Shown here: in pieces, positions 24,554-33,423 of the stretch
Layout of the letters: each line of letters opens with the position of its first letter
Position numbering within the stretch: the stretch's first letter is position 1
From: Bog-532 sp036495425
GTDB taxonomy: Bacteria > Actinomycetota > Actinomycetes > Streptosporangiales > Streptosporangiaceae
Reading direction: 5' to 3'
DNA length: 64,000 nt
Assembly: GCA_036495425.1 (NCBI GenBank)
Contig: DASXMW010000029.1
Location: forward strand, 1-64,000
Position numbers and translations under genes: made by a program
Notes under the pieces: model-generated
The model's database searches: none
What the model saw: the letters and a program-made list of their open reading frames with translations, nothing else
Told to the model about the DNA's origin: nothing

Positions 24554-25967
24554 TCGGCGAGGCCTTCCAGGTGTGGCCACCGTCGAACGTGAACCACAGC
24601 GTGTGCTGGAACGGGTCGGCGGGCAGGGCGATGCCCTGCCCGGGGCTGGTCATGCCCACCCAGCCGAACCCGCCCCTCGGGCCGGCCGTGCCCGCCGCTT
24701 CGACCTGCCAGGTCTGCCCGCCGTCCCGGGACACCTGGATGCCGTCGCTGGTGGAGAGCACGATCTCGCCGCCGGGCTGGATCGCGGCGGTGGTCACCCG
24801 GTTGCCCCCGGAAACCGTCCCGGCCTGCTGCCAGCGGCCACCCCCGTCCGTCGAGGTGAACACCTGCGCGCCACCGCCGGGCGAGGTGCACGCCAGCACC
24901 ATCGCGGCGCTGCTGGCGGCGCTGAGCAACGCTCCGGACGGCTGCCCGTCGGCCTGCGCCGCGCCCGGGGCGCAGCTGACGGTGCCGGCCGGGCGGGACG
25001 ACACCTGCTTCCACGGGCCACCGCCGTCGACCGGCCCGGCGTACACCGAGCCGTCCGGGGCCAGCAGGTAACCGCCGCCGCTGGTCAGCACCAGGGACGC
25101 CGAGCCGTCCTGGCCGCCGTTGGACAGGTCCGCTGCGCCCCCGACCCGCGTCCAGCCGTCCTGGCCGGCCCCGGTGGAGTACAGGCTGAACTTCGTGCAC
25201 TGAGCCGCGAACTCCGGACCGGTGCCGGTGCAGCTGGCGAAGATGGCGAAGGCCCGGGTGCCCACGGTCTCCAGCGCGGTCACCCGCAGCCCTTGCGGGC
25301 CCTGCTGGGCCCAGTGCTGGCCGCCGTCGGTGGTGGCGAACAACTGCGGCCCGAACGCCCAGCCGTCGTTCTCGTTCAGGAAGCGGACCTGGCCCACCCC
25401 CGAGTCGCCGTTGGGCGCTCCGGTGGCGGGTGCGGGCACCCCGGTCCAGGTCTGCCCGGCGTCGCCGGTGCGGGCCACCGACGTGCAGTACTGGGTGGCG
25501 CAGTGCCCGGGGACGCCGGCCTGGCCGATCACCCAGCCGGTGTGCGGGCCGACGAAGGTGGCCGAGGTGGCCTGAAAGTTCTGCGGCACCGGCACTGGCG
25601 CCGGGGCCGTGGGGGTCACGCTCGGGACCGGCGACGCCCGGCCCGAGGCCGCGCCCGAGCCCACCTGGCCGCGGGAGATGTGGGTCGTGGGCCTGGGCGA
25701 CCCGGCCGAGGCCGCGCTGTTGGCGTTGTTCTGGTTGACGTGCAGTACGGAGGTGGCCACCCGCGGCACCACGATGACCGCGCCGGCCACGGCCGCCGCC
25801 ACCGCCGCGGACAGGGCCACCTGCCGGTACCGGCGGCGCCGGACCCGGCGCCTGATCAGATCGAACGTGCCGGGCGGCGGCGGCAGCGGGTCGATCCGGG
25901 CCTGGAGCCAGCTGTCCACGTCTTCCCGTGGCTGGCCCGGGTCGCGGGGATCCCGGTGATCATCCAT
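24540..25967 (-). CDS. Membrane-anchored beta-propeller (BNR/sortilin-type repeat) protein, putative sigma-factor partner
   Basis: 475-residue protein: a cytoplasmic stretch of about 45 residues ending in Arg-rich RRRVRRRRYRQ, a membrane helix (VALSAAVAAAVAGAVIVVP), a Ser/Thr/Pro-rich linker, and from residue 140 an extracytoplasmic propeller with repeated Asp-box/BNR motifs such as ATTDGGQHW, TSTDGGGRW, VSRDGGQTW and TFDGGHTW. Its start overlaps the end of the upstream sigma factor gene by 8 bases. The N-terminus (DVDSWLQARIDPLPPP) resembles the cytoplasmic tails seen with such sigma factors, so it may sense an outside ligand and regulate the sigma factor; this is inference from layout. Confidence 0.78.
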   Translation of the reverse strand: MDDHRDPRDPGQPREDVDSWLQARIDPLPPPPGTFDLIRRRVRRRRYRQVALSAAVAAAVAGAVIVVPRVATSVLHVNQNNANSAASAGSPRPTTHISRGQVGSGAASGRASPVPSVTPTAPAPVPVPQNFQATSATFVGPHTGWVIGQAGVPGHCATQYCTSVARTGDAGQTWTGVPAPATGAPNGDSGVGQVRFLNENDGWAFGPQLFATTDGGQHWAQQGPQGLRVTALETVGTRAFAIFASCTGTGPEFAAQCTKFSLYSTGAGQDGWTRVGGAADLSNGGQDGSASLVLTSGGGYLLAPDGSVYAGPVDGGGPWKQVSSRPAGTVSCAPGAAQADGQPSGALLSAASSAAMVLACTSPGGGAQVFTSTDGGGRWQQAGTVSGGNRVTTAAIQPGGEIVLSTSDGIQVSRDGGQTWQVEAAGTAGPRGGFGWVGMTSPGQGIALPADPFQHTLWFTFDGGHTWKASPISGP

Positions 25968-26454
25968 CGGATTCCCCCATGCTGGCCTTCAGCCGGTTCC
26001 GGGCCTGGAACAGGTCGGCCTTGATCGTGCCCTCCGGCCGCCCCAGCAGCGCCGCGACCTCGCGCACGCCGAACCCGGCGTAGTAATGCAGCAGGAACGC
26101 GTTGCGCATCCGCTGGGGCAGGTTCTGTATGAGGTTGCGCACGTCCACGTCCTCGTCCGGGTGGGCCTGCGGATCCCGGTCCGCGGAGGCGGTGACGGTG
26201 CGGAGGGCCCGGCGCTCGCGCTCGGTCTTGCGCCAGTGGTCCCGGACCAGGTTGGTGGCGATCATGTACAGGTAGCTCTGCGGGTTGTCCAGCGAAGACC
26301 AGCGGGCCAGCAGCCGGGTGAAGGCCTCGGACGCGATCTCGTGCGCGGTCTCGTCGTCGTCGACCAGGCGCCGGATCCAGCCCGCCAGCCGGGGATAGGA
26401 ACTGCTGAACAGTTCCTCGGCCGCCGCCCAGTCGGCCTTGGCAAAGGTGCGCAC
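25960..26454 (-). CDS. ECF-type RNA polymerase sigma factor
   Basis: 164-residue sigma-70 family protein from the chosen GTG start at 26454, which has AAGGGGA seven bases upstream; a longer frame to 26583 lacks a site and family similarity. Region 2 reads AAEELFSSSYPRLAGWIRRL, ETAHEIASEAFTRLLAR and NPQSYLYMIATNLVRDHWRK. Region 4 reads MRNAFLLHYYAGFGVREVA followed by LLGRPEGTIKADLFQARNRL. The linker between them is acidic (HPDEDVDV). Together with the overlapping beta-propeller gene it forms a signalling pair that does not use a zinc-type anti-sigma factor. Confidence 0.92.
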   Translation of the reverse strand: MRTFAKADWAAAEELFSSSYPRLAGWIRRLVDDDETAHEIASEAFTRLLARWSSLDNPQSYLYMIATNLVRDHWRKTERERRALRTVTASADRDPQAHPDEDVDVRNLIQNLPQRMRNAFLLHYYAGFGVREVAALLGRPEGTIKADLFQARNRLKASMGESDG

Positions 26455-26764
26455 CGAAGTCCCCTTGCTGACCGGCGCTGCAGGCCGCGACCCGGGCGCA
26501 CCCAGAGCCACGGCCCCGGCCTCCTGCCCCGTATGAGGACGCCTGGCATCGTGCGCCAGAGATTTCACTGGTGTACCACACAACCACCCGACAACGGAGA
26601 TTCCCGGACCCTGCTGCCCCTCGGGACATTTGTGGGGTCCGGATGTACCCCTGTCACATCCGGACCAGCCTTTGAGACGACGGGGCCCCGGGGAAGGTTG
26701 GGATTAATTTCCGTTTTTTCTGAGCGATTGCCATGAACCGTGTGCGGTTGGCCAGACCCGCTGT
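26455..26764. promoter_or_regulatory. Intergenic region upstream of the sigma factor
   Basis: 310 bases without a supported gene. An AT-rich stretch around 26700-26735 (ATTAATTTCCG then TTTTTTCTGAG) is unusual for this genome. It could end transcription or carry a promoter, and on the minus strand lies upstream of the sigma gene. Confidence 0.4.
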
Positions 26765-27033
26765 TCAGACCGGGCAGGCCGTCGGCAGCCCCGTCTCCTG
26801 CGCGGCCGCCAGCATGCGCTTGTCGTACGACACCAGCGCGGTCAGATCGGCCCGGACGGACAGCGCCGACGCCACGTGAATCGCGTCCAGCGTGCGCAGG
26901 ACATTGGGCCGAACGCCGGCCGCGCGCGTGAGTACGGGAGGCTGCCGTTTTCCCTGAGCCACCCGGTCAGGGCGGCCGACTCTGGCTCCGTGATGGCCAG
27001 TTTCACGAGCGCCGAGGAATCAAGGTGGATCAA
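26765..27033 (-). pseudogene. vapC: VapC-type PIN-domain toxin, broken by frameshift and internal loss
   Basis: The start, at 27033, reads MIHLDSSALVKLAITEPESA, the first PIN strand with its catalytic Asp. From about 26940 similarity continues in a different frame with LRTLDAIHVASALSVRADL and LVSYDKRMLAAAQETGLP, the second half of the PIN domain with its acidic residues. Roughly 40 residues of the middle are missing and the frames do not join, so no active nuclease is made. It follows a damaged antitoxin gene, overlapping it by four bases, as in functional pairs. Confidence 0.8.
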
Positions 27034-27251
27034 TACCTCTCCTCGTCGCGCATCTGCTGCAGGATCTCGCTCGCGGTCGGCCGCCCGGGCGGTACCGGGG
27101 GCCCTGGTTCCACGTCAAGCAGATCTCCCGGGTCCTTGGCGGGTCCGAGGATTCCGGCCGCGGACAGCCGCTCCAGCGGGCTCTCCGGCTCCTGGACCGG
27201 GACGAGCCGGGCCACCAGGCGGCCCCGGTTGGTGATGTCGACGGTGTAGCC
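27030..27251 (-). pseudogene. Antitoxin remnant paired with the broken vapC
   Basis: The open frame encodes GYTVDITNRGRLVARLVPVQ, typical of the second half of a Phd/YefM-type antitoxin DNA-binding domain, then an acidic toxin-binding tail ending ASEILQQMRDEERY. The first 25 or so residues of the domain are missing: an in-frame TAG lies directly upstream. The only start inside is a GTG at 27215, which would give a 61-residue tail without the DNA-binding region. With the PIN gene it forms a decayed toxin-antitoxin pair. Confidence 0.7.
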
Positions 27252-27401
27252 CTAACCATCCGACCTTCGACCATATAAAAGGGCACCGGACCGGAGTGCG
27301 CGAGCTGTCGCGGATGACTTTGGCCGCCGTCGGTGTTCGAATCGGCGTACGACGGGTGCGGCACCGGTTGAGGTACCGCACGGATACGGCAGGATGGGAT
27401 C

Positions 27402-28439
27402 ATGCAGCCGCGGGACTTTTCGATTTACGGGGCCGTCGACCTCGGCGCCCGGCAGCAGGCCGCGCAGCGCCGGGCGCAGGCGGCCCAGGCCCCGACCGAC
27501 GGTGGCGACGCCAACGGCGCCGTCATCGAGGTCACGGAAGAGACGTTCAACAGCCAGGTGGTGGAGCGGTCGCGGACCACCCCGGTCATCATCGACCTGT
27601 GGGCCGAGTGGTGCGGCCCGTGCAAGCAGCTCAGCCCGGTGCTGGAGAAGCTGGCCGGGGAAGCAGCAGGCGACTGGGTGCTGGCCAAGGTGGACGTGGA
27701 CGCCAACCCGCGCCTGGCCCAGGCCCTCCAGGTGCAGAGCATCCCCATGGTGGTCGCGGTGATCGGCGGCCAGCTGGTCGACGGTTTCCTCGGCGCCCTG
27801 CCCGAGGCACAGGTCAAGCAGTGGATCGGCCAGGTCGTGGCGGCCGCTCAGCAGCTCGGGGCCGGCCCCGGTGGCCCGGGACCGGACGACGCTGAGCAGG
27901 CGGCCGGCCAGCCCGCCGGCCCCGATGGCCCGGCCGGCCCCGGTCCCGGCGGACCTGGTCCCGGCGGACCTGGTGGTCCCGGCGGCCCGGCGGGCGGACC
28001 CGGCGGCCCGTTCGGTCCCGAGGGCGCGGACCAGGCCTACGCCGAGGCTCAGGAGGCCATGCAGCGCGGCGATATGGACGCCGCCGCCGACGCCTTCCGC
28101 CGGGTGCTGGCCACTTCGCCGGCCGACCCGGTGGCCAAGGTGGGCCTGGCCCAGGTGGAGCTGCTGCGCCGGCTGGACTCCTACGACGAGGCCAAGGTGC
28201 GCCGTGAGGCCGCCGAGCACCCTGACGACGTGCAAGCGCAGTCCCGGGTGGCCGACATCGACCTGGGCGCGGGGCACATCGAGGAGGCCTTCGACCGACT
28301 GCTCGGCGTGGTCCGGCGCACCTCGGGCGACCAGCGCGACCAGGCTCGCCAGCAGCTCATCGGGCTGTTCGAGATCTTGCCGCCTCAGGACCCACGGGTG
28401 AAGAAGGCCCGCGGCCAGCTGTCCAGCCTGCTGTTCTGA
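27402..28439 (+). CDS. Thioredoxin-TPR co-chaperone (CnoX/YbbN-like)
   Basis: 345 residues with three parts. Residues 40-145 are a thioredoxin fold with an intact CGPC active site (LWAEWCGPCKQLSPVLEKL). Residues 150-207 are a Gly/Pro-rich linker built of short repeats (GGPGP units), coded by locally repetitive DNA around 27940-28010. Residues 208-345 are tetratricopeptide-like helices (AYAEAQEAMQRGDMDAAADAF...). E. coli YbbN/CnoX protects clients from oxidation and passes them to chaperones; the actinobacterial form, unlike E. coli YbbN, retains both redox Cys. A hairpin terminator follows. Confidence 0.88.
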   Translation: MQPRDFSIYGAVDLGARQQAAQRRAQAAQAPTDGGDANGAVIEVTEETFNSQVVERSRTTPVIIDLWAEWCGPCKQLSPVLEKLAGEAAGDWVLAKVDVDANPRLAQALQVQSIPMVVAVIGGQLVDGFLGALPEAQVKQWIGQVVAAAQQLGAGPGGPGPDDAEQAAGQPAGPDGPAGPGPGGPGPGGPGGPGGPAGGPGGPFGPEGADQAYAEAQEAMQRGDMDAAADAFRRVLATSPADPVAKVGLAQVELLRRLDSYDEAKVRREAAEHPDDVQAQSRVADIDLGAGHIEEAFDRLLGVVRRTSGDQRDQARQQLIGLFEILPPQDPRVKKARGQLSSLLF

Positions 28440-28445
28440 GGCGGA

Positions 28446-28468
28446 CGGGCCGGCCCTGGGCCGGCCCG
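28446..28468. terminator. Compact GC hairpin between convergent genes
   Basis: A 23-base palindrome, CGGGCCGGCCC-T-GGGCCGGCCCG, lies seven bases after the thioredoxin-TPR gene and ten bases before the stop of the converging MarR gene. It can fold as a nine-pair stem with a five-base loop. Confidence 0.8.
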
Positions 28469-28478
28469 ATGACCCCTA

Positions 28479-28958
28479 TTAGCGGGGCTGGGGCGTACGC
28501 GGATCGACCTCGGCCAGCTGCTCCAGCGCGGGCAGCGCATCGGCCAGCGACTCGATCTGCTCCGGCCGCAGCGTGGCCAGGCTCTGGGCCAGCATGGCCG
28601 TGCTCTCGTGCCTGATCCGCTCCAGCACCTCGTGCCCGCGCGCGGTGATGGTCAGCGTGCTGGCCCGGGCGTCACCCGGCACCGCGCAGCGCTCGACGTA
28701 GGCGCGGTCCTCCAGCGCGGTCACGATCCGGGTCAGCGTGGACGGCGCGATGCCCTCGGCCGCGGCCACGTCTCCGAGCCGCATCGGCCCGGACGCCTCC
28801 ACCGTGGCCAGCGCGGACAGCTGGGTCGGGGTCAGCCCGGCCAGCTCGTGGTGCCGCAGCCGGCGGGACAGCCGGGCGATGGCCACCCGCAGCCGGGTGG
28901 CGTCGATCATCGGGGCCGTGGCCGGCGGCTTCTGCTCCATCGCAGTTTCCTGCACCAT
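28479..28958 (-). CDS. MarR family transcriptional regulator
   Basis: 159 residues (153 if the internal ATG at 28940, which has AGGAAA upstream, is used). The winged helix is clear: LTPTQLSALATVEASGPMRL, then GDVAAAEGIAPSTLTRIVTALEDRAYVER, with the wing DARASTLTITARGHEVL. Such proteins bind palindromic operators as dimers and respond to phenolic or oxidative signals. It is divergent from the malic enzyme gene. The target is not apparent; no palindrome stands out in the 170-base gap. Confidence 0.93.
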   Translation of the reverse strand: MVQETAMEQKPPATAPMIDATRLRVAIARLSRRLRHHELAGLTPTQLSALATVEASGPMRLGDVAAAEGIAPSTLTRIVTALEDRAYVERCAVPGDARASTLTITARGHEVLERIRHESTAMLAQSLATLRPEQIESLADALPALEQLAEVDPRTPQPR

Positions 28959-29127
28959 CTAGCCAGGGTACGCGAAATGGATGTCGCTTCGGAGTAGCAA
29001 ACTGACCGTACCCTTGGTCACAGCGCTGCGAGCAGCCCCGCAGCGCGCGGACGGCGCGGCTAGGGTCGTGTCAGGTTCCGCAGCGGGACCGGTGACCCGC
29101 AGCAGTGCCAGGGAAGGCGGCAGCAAC

Positions 29128-30534
<1,407 letters not shown>

Positions 30535-30574
30535 TCGTGCTGCTCAGCCGTTAGACTCCCGTGATGATGGGCAC

Positions 30575-31159
30575 ATGGACGAAATGGCCACCGAGAGCCT
30601 GACCGGCCGCCTGCTCGTGGCCACGCCGGTGCTCGCGGACCCGAATTTCCGCCGGACCGTGATCTTGGTGGTCGAGCACGAGGCGGAAGAGGGCACGCTG
30701 GGCGTGGTGCTGAACCGGCCCACCGACGTGCCCGTGGAGCGGGTGCTGGACGCCTGGTCGGACCTGGTCACCGGCCCGTCCGTGGTGTTCAAGGGCGGCC
30801 CGGTGGCGCCCAACAGCGCGCTGGCCATCGGCCTGGTTCCCGGTGACGCCGAGCCACTGGGCTGGCATTCCCTGGACGGCGCGGCCGCCATGTCCCGGCT
30901 CGGCCTGGTCGACCTGGACGCCCCGCCGGACCTGCTGGCCCCGGCCATCCACCGGCTGCGCGTGTACGCGGGCTACGCGGGCTGGGCCCCGGGCCAGCTC
31001 AAGAGCGAGATCGACGAAGGTGCCTGGTACGTGGTGGCCGCCGAGCCGGCCGACGCCTTCGCGGCCCAGCCCGGGGAACTGTGGGGCGAGGTCCTGCGCC
31101 GGCAGGGTGGCGAGATGGCGTTCACGGCCACGTTCCCCGACGACCCGAGCCTGAACTGA
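30575..31159 (+). CDS. YqgE/AlgH family protein
   Basis: 194-residue member of the DUF179 family. The opening SLTGRLLVATPVLADPNFRRTVILVVEH and the block GTLGVVLNRPTDVPV are diagnostic, followed by FKGGPVAPNSALAIGL and the conserved RVYAGYAGWAPGQLKSEI. The molecular activity of this family is unresolved; in Pseudomonas AlgH is described as a regulator. Two nearby ATGs (30575, 30587) are possible starts; the first is kept. It is followed by a DUF3039 gene after 25 bases, probably in one transcript. Confidence 0.93.
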   Translation: MDEMATESLTGRLLVATPVLADPNFRRTVILVVEHEAEEGTLGVVLNRPTDVPVERVLDAWSDLVTGPSVVFKGGPVAPNSALAIGLVPGDAEPLGWHSLDGAAAMSRLGLVDLDAPPDLLAPAIHRLRVYAGYAGWAPGQLKSEIDEGAWYVVAAEPADAFAAQPGELWGEVLRRQGGEMAFTATFPDDPSLN

Positions 31160-31184
31160 GCCGTGAGCCTTTAAACTCGATGGC

Positions 31185-31451
31185 ATGAGCACCGAGGTTC
31201 TTCCCGGCGGCAGCACCGTCACCGAGACCGACGTCAGACCGGATCTCTCCCACGGCGACGGCGACCACGAGCGGTTTGCCCACTACGTCGACAAGAGCAA
31301 GATCGTCGAGAGCGCGGTGACCGGCGACCCGGTGGTGGCGCTGTGCGGCAAGGTCTGGGTGCCGAGCCGGGATCCCAAGCGGTTCCCGGTCTGCCCGGAG
31401 TGCAAGGAGATCTACGAGGGCCTGCCCGAGGGCGGAGGCGACGGCGACTGA
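31185..31451 (+). CDS. DUF3039 domain protein
   Basis: 88-residue actinobacterial protein of unknown role. The conserved core is HYVDKSKIVESAVTGDPVVAL followed by CGKVWVPSRDPKRFPVCPEC, with Cys residues spaced like a small metal-binding ribbon (C...C-x2-C). It ends in an acidic tail. In Streptomyces and mycobacteria it lies next to the following helicase gene, as here (58 bases upstream), so the two may act together, but no function has been shown to my knowledge. Confidence 0.9.
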   Translation: MSTEVLPGGSTVTETDVRPDLSHGDGDHERFAHYVDKSKIVESAVTGDPVVALCGKVWVPSRDPKRFPVCPECKEIYEGLPEGGGDGD

Positions 31452-31509
31452 GCCGCGCCGCCCCTGGACCCGACCATCTCCCACCACACCGAGCCTGCCT
31501 GAAAATACT

Positions 31510-33423
31510 GTGAGTGAACCTGGGATTACGCTGCCCTGGGGCAGCGAGAGCCATGATGCCTTCGCGGAGTCCTTCTCCCGGTCCGAGCTGTTCGGCACGC
31601 TGCGGGCCTGGCAGCGCGAGGCGACCCTCGAATACTTCCGCGAGCCGCGGCGGGACTTCCTGCTCAACGCGACGCCCGGCGCGGGCAAGACCGCCTACGC
31701 GCTGACCCTGGCCGCCGAGCTGCTGGCCCGGCGCGAGATCGCGGCCATCACCGTGGTCACGCCGACCGAGCACCTGAAGCACCAGTGGGCCGCCTCAGCG
31801 GCGCGGTTCGGGATCGCGCTCGACCCGGCCTACAGCAACGCCCAGGGCCGGGCCTCGGCCGACTTCGCCGGGGTGGCCGTCACCTACGCTCAGGTCGCGG
31901 CCCACCCGATGCTGCACCGGCAGCGCACCGAGGGCCGCCGGACCCTGGTCATCTTCGACGAGATCCACCACGCGGGCGACGCGCTGTCCTGGGGCGACGC
32001 CGTGCGCGAGGCGTTCGATCCGGCCCGGCGGCGCATCGCCCTGACCGGCACGCCGTTCCGGAGCGACACCAACCCGATCCCGTTCGTCGGCTACCAAGAG
32101 CATCCGGACGGGTCGCGCCGCAGTTCCTCGGACTACGTGTACGGCTACGCCAACGCGCTCGAGGACGGGGTTGTCCGGCCGGTCATCTTCCTGGCCTACT
32201 CGGGCGAGATGAGCTGGCGGACCCGGGCCGGCGACGAGATCACCGCCACCCTGGGCACCCCCCTGACCAAGGAGCAGGTGGCCCAGGCCTGGCGGACCGC
32301 GCTGGACCCGGCGGGCGAGTGGGTGACCCGGGTGCTGGAGGCGGCCGACAAGCGGCTGACCGAGGTCCGCCGGGGCATGCCGGACGCGGGCGGGCTGGTC
32401 ATCGCGGGCGACCACGAGGACGCCCGGGCCTACGCGGCCCTGCTGCGGCGGATCACCGGCCAGCGCCCGGTGGTGGTGCTGTCCGACGACCCCACCGCCA
32501 GCCGCAAGATCGGGGAGTTCTCGGCTTCCGAGGACCGCTGGATGGTCGCGGTCCGGATGGTCTCCGAGGGCGTCGACATTCCCCGGCTGGCCGTGGGCGT
32601 CTACGCCACCAGCGTCAGCACCGCGCTGTTCTTCGCCCAGGCCGTCGGCCGGTTCGTGCGGGCCCGCCGCCGGGGCGAGACCGCCTCGGTGTTCCTGCCC
32701 TCGGTGCCGATCCTGCTGGCCTACGCGGCCGAGCTGGAGGCCGAGCGCGACCACGTGCTGTACCCGCCGTCGGAGGCCCCCGAGGAAGACGAGCTGGCCG
32801 CGGCCCAGCGCGAGCGGGACACCCCCGACGACCTGCTGGCCCCGTCCATCGAGGTGCTGAAGGCGTCGGCCCACTTCGACCGGGTCCTCTACGACGGCGG
32901 CGAGTTCGGCACGGCCACCACGCCGGGATCAGCCGAGGAGGAGGACTTCCTCGGCCTGCCCGGCCTGCTGGAGCCGGAACAGGTGGCCGACCTGCTGCGC
33001 CAGCGCCAGGCCGACCAGCTCCGGGCCCGCTCCCGGGGCCAGGGCGGCCTGGACCCGGATGGTCCCGGTCCCGGGGCGCCCGAGACGATCAGCCCCGCGG
33101 GCGGGGCAGCGGCGGGCCGGACCAGCGTGGCCGGGTTCGGCCCCGGCGCGGGCGGCCGGGCCACCATGCCCGCCGGGGCCGTTCCTGGCCCCGGTGCCCC
33201 CGGTGACGCGGGGGCCCCGGTCAGCCGGGAGGCTCTGGCCGCCCTCCGCAAGGAACTGAACGGCCTGGTCGGGGCCTGGAACCACCGCACCGGCCAGCCG
33301 CACGGGGTCATCCACAACGACCTGCGCAAGGCCTGCGGTGGCCCGCCGCTGCCCCAGGCCACCGCGGACCAGATCAAGGCCCGTATCGACATGATCCGGC
33401 ACTGGGCCGTCAGCCGCCGCTGA
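31510..33423 (+). CDS. DEAD/DEAH-box helicase (superfamily 2)
   Basis: 637-residue ATP-dependent nucleic-acid translocase. Motifs in order: Walker A LLNATPGAGKTAYALTL, Ia ITVVTPTEHLKHQW, Walker B VIFDEIHHAGDA, III ALTGTPFRSD, V VRMVSEGVDIPRLAVGVYAT and VI FFAQAVGRFVRARRRGET. The last 90 residues form a separate helical domain (ALAALRKELNGLVGAWNHRT...), connected by a Gly/Pro-rich linker. Start GTG 31510. The gene is widespread in actinobacteria beside DUF3039; whether it works on DNA or RNA is not evident. A minus-strand frame overlaps its last 535 bases. Confidence 0.92.
   Translation: MSEPGITLPWGSESHDAFAESFSRSELFGTLRAWQREATLEYFREPRRDFLLNATPGAGKTAYALTLAAELLARREIAAITVVTPTEHLKHQWAASAARFGIALDPAYSNAQGRASADFAGVAVTYAQVAAHPMLHRQRTEGRRTLVIFDEIHHAGDALSWGDAVREAFDPARRRIALTGTPFRSDTNPIPFVGYQEHPDGSRRSSSDYVYGYANALEDGVVRPVIFLAYSGEMSWRTRAGDEITATLGTPLTKEQVAQAWRTALDPAGEWVTRVLEAADKRLTEVRRGMPDAGGLVIAGDHEDARAYAALLRRITGQRPVVVLSDDPTASRKIGEFSASEDRWMVAVRMVSEGVDIPRLAVGVYATSVSTALFFAQAVGRFVRARRRGETASVFLPSVPILLAYAAELEAERDHVLYPPSEAPEEDELAAAQRERDTPDDLLAPSIEVLKASAHFDRVLYDGGEFGTATTPGSAEEEDFLGLPGLLEPEQVADLLRQRQADQLRARSRGQGGLDPDGPGPGAPETISPAGGAAAGRTSVAGFGPGAGGRATMPAGAVPGPGAPGDAGAPVSREALAALRKELNGLVGAWNHRTGQPHGVIHNDLRKACGGPPLPQATADQIKARIDMIRHWAVSRR

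Noticed and set aside
22290..26560. Cobalamin riboswitch near the B12-related genes (1.6 kb or 22-24.5 kb)
   Set aside because: No B12-box-like sequence was recognised upstream of the adenosyltransferase, mce, thiolase or meaB genes.
27252..28277. Minus-strand frame opposite the thioredoxin-TPR gene
   Set aside because: Shadow of a gene with a clear CGPC thioredoxin motif; its final codons merely run into the antitoxin remnant.
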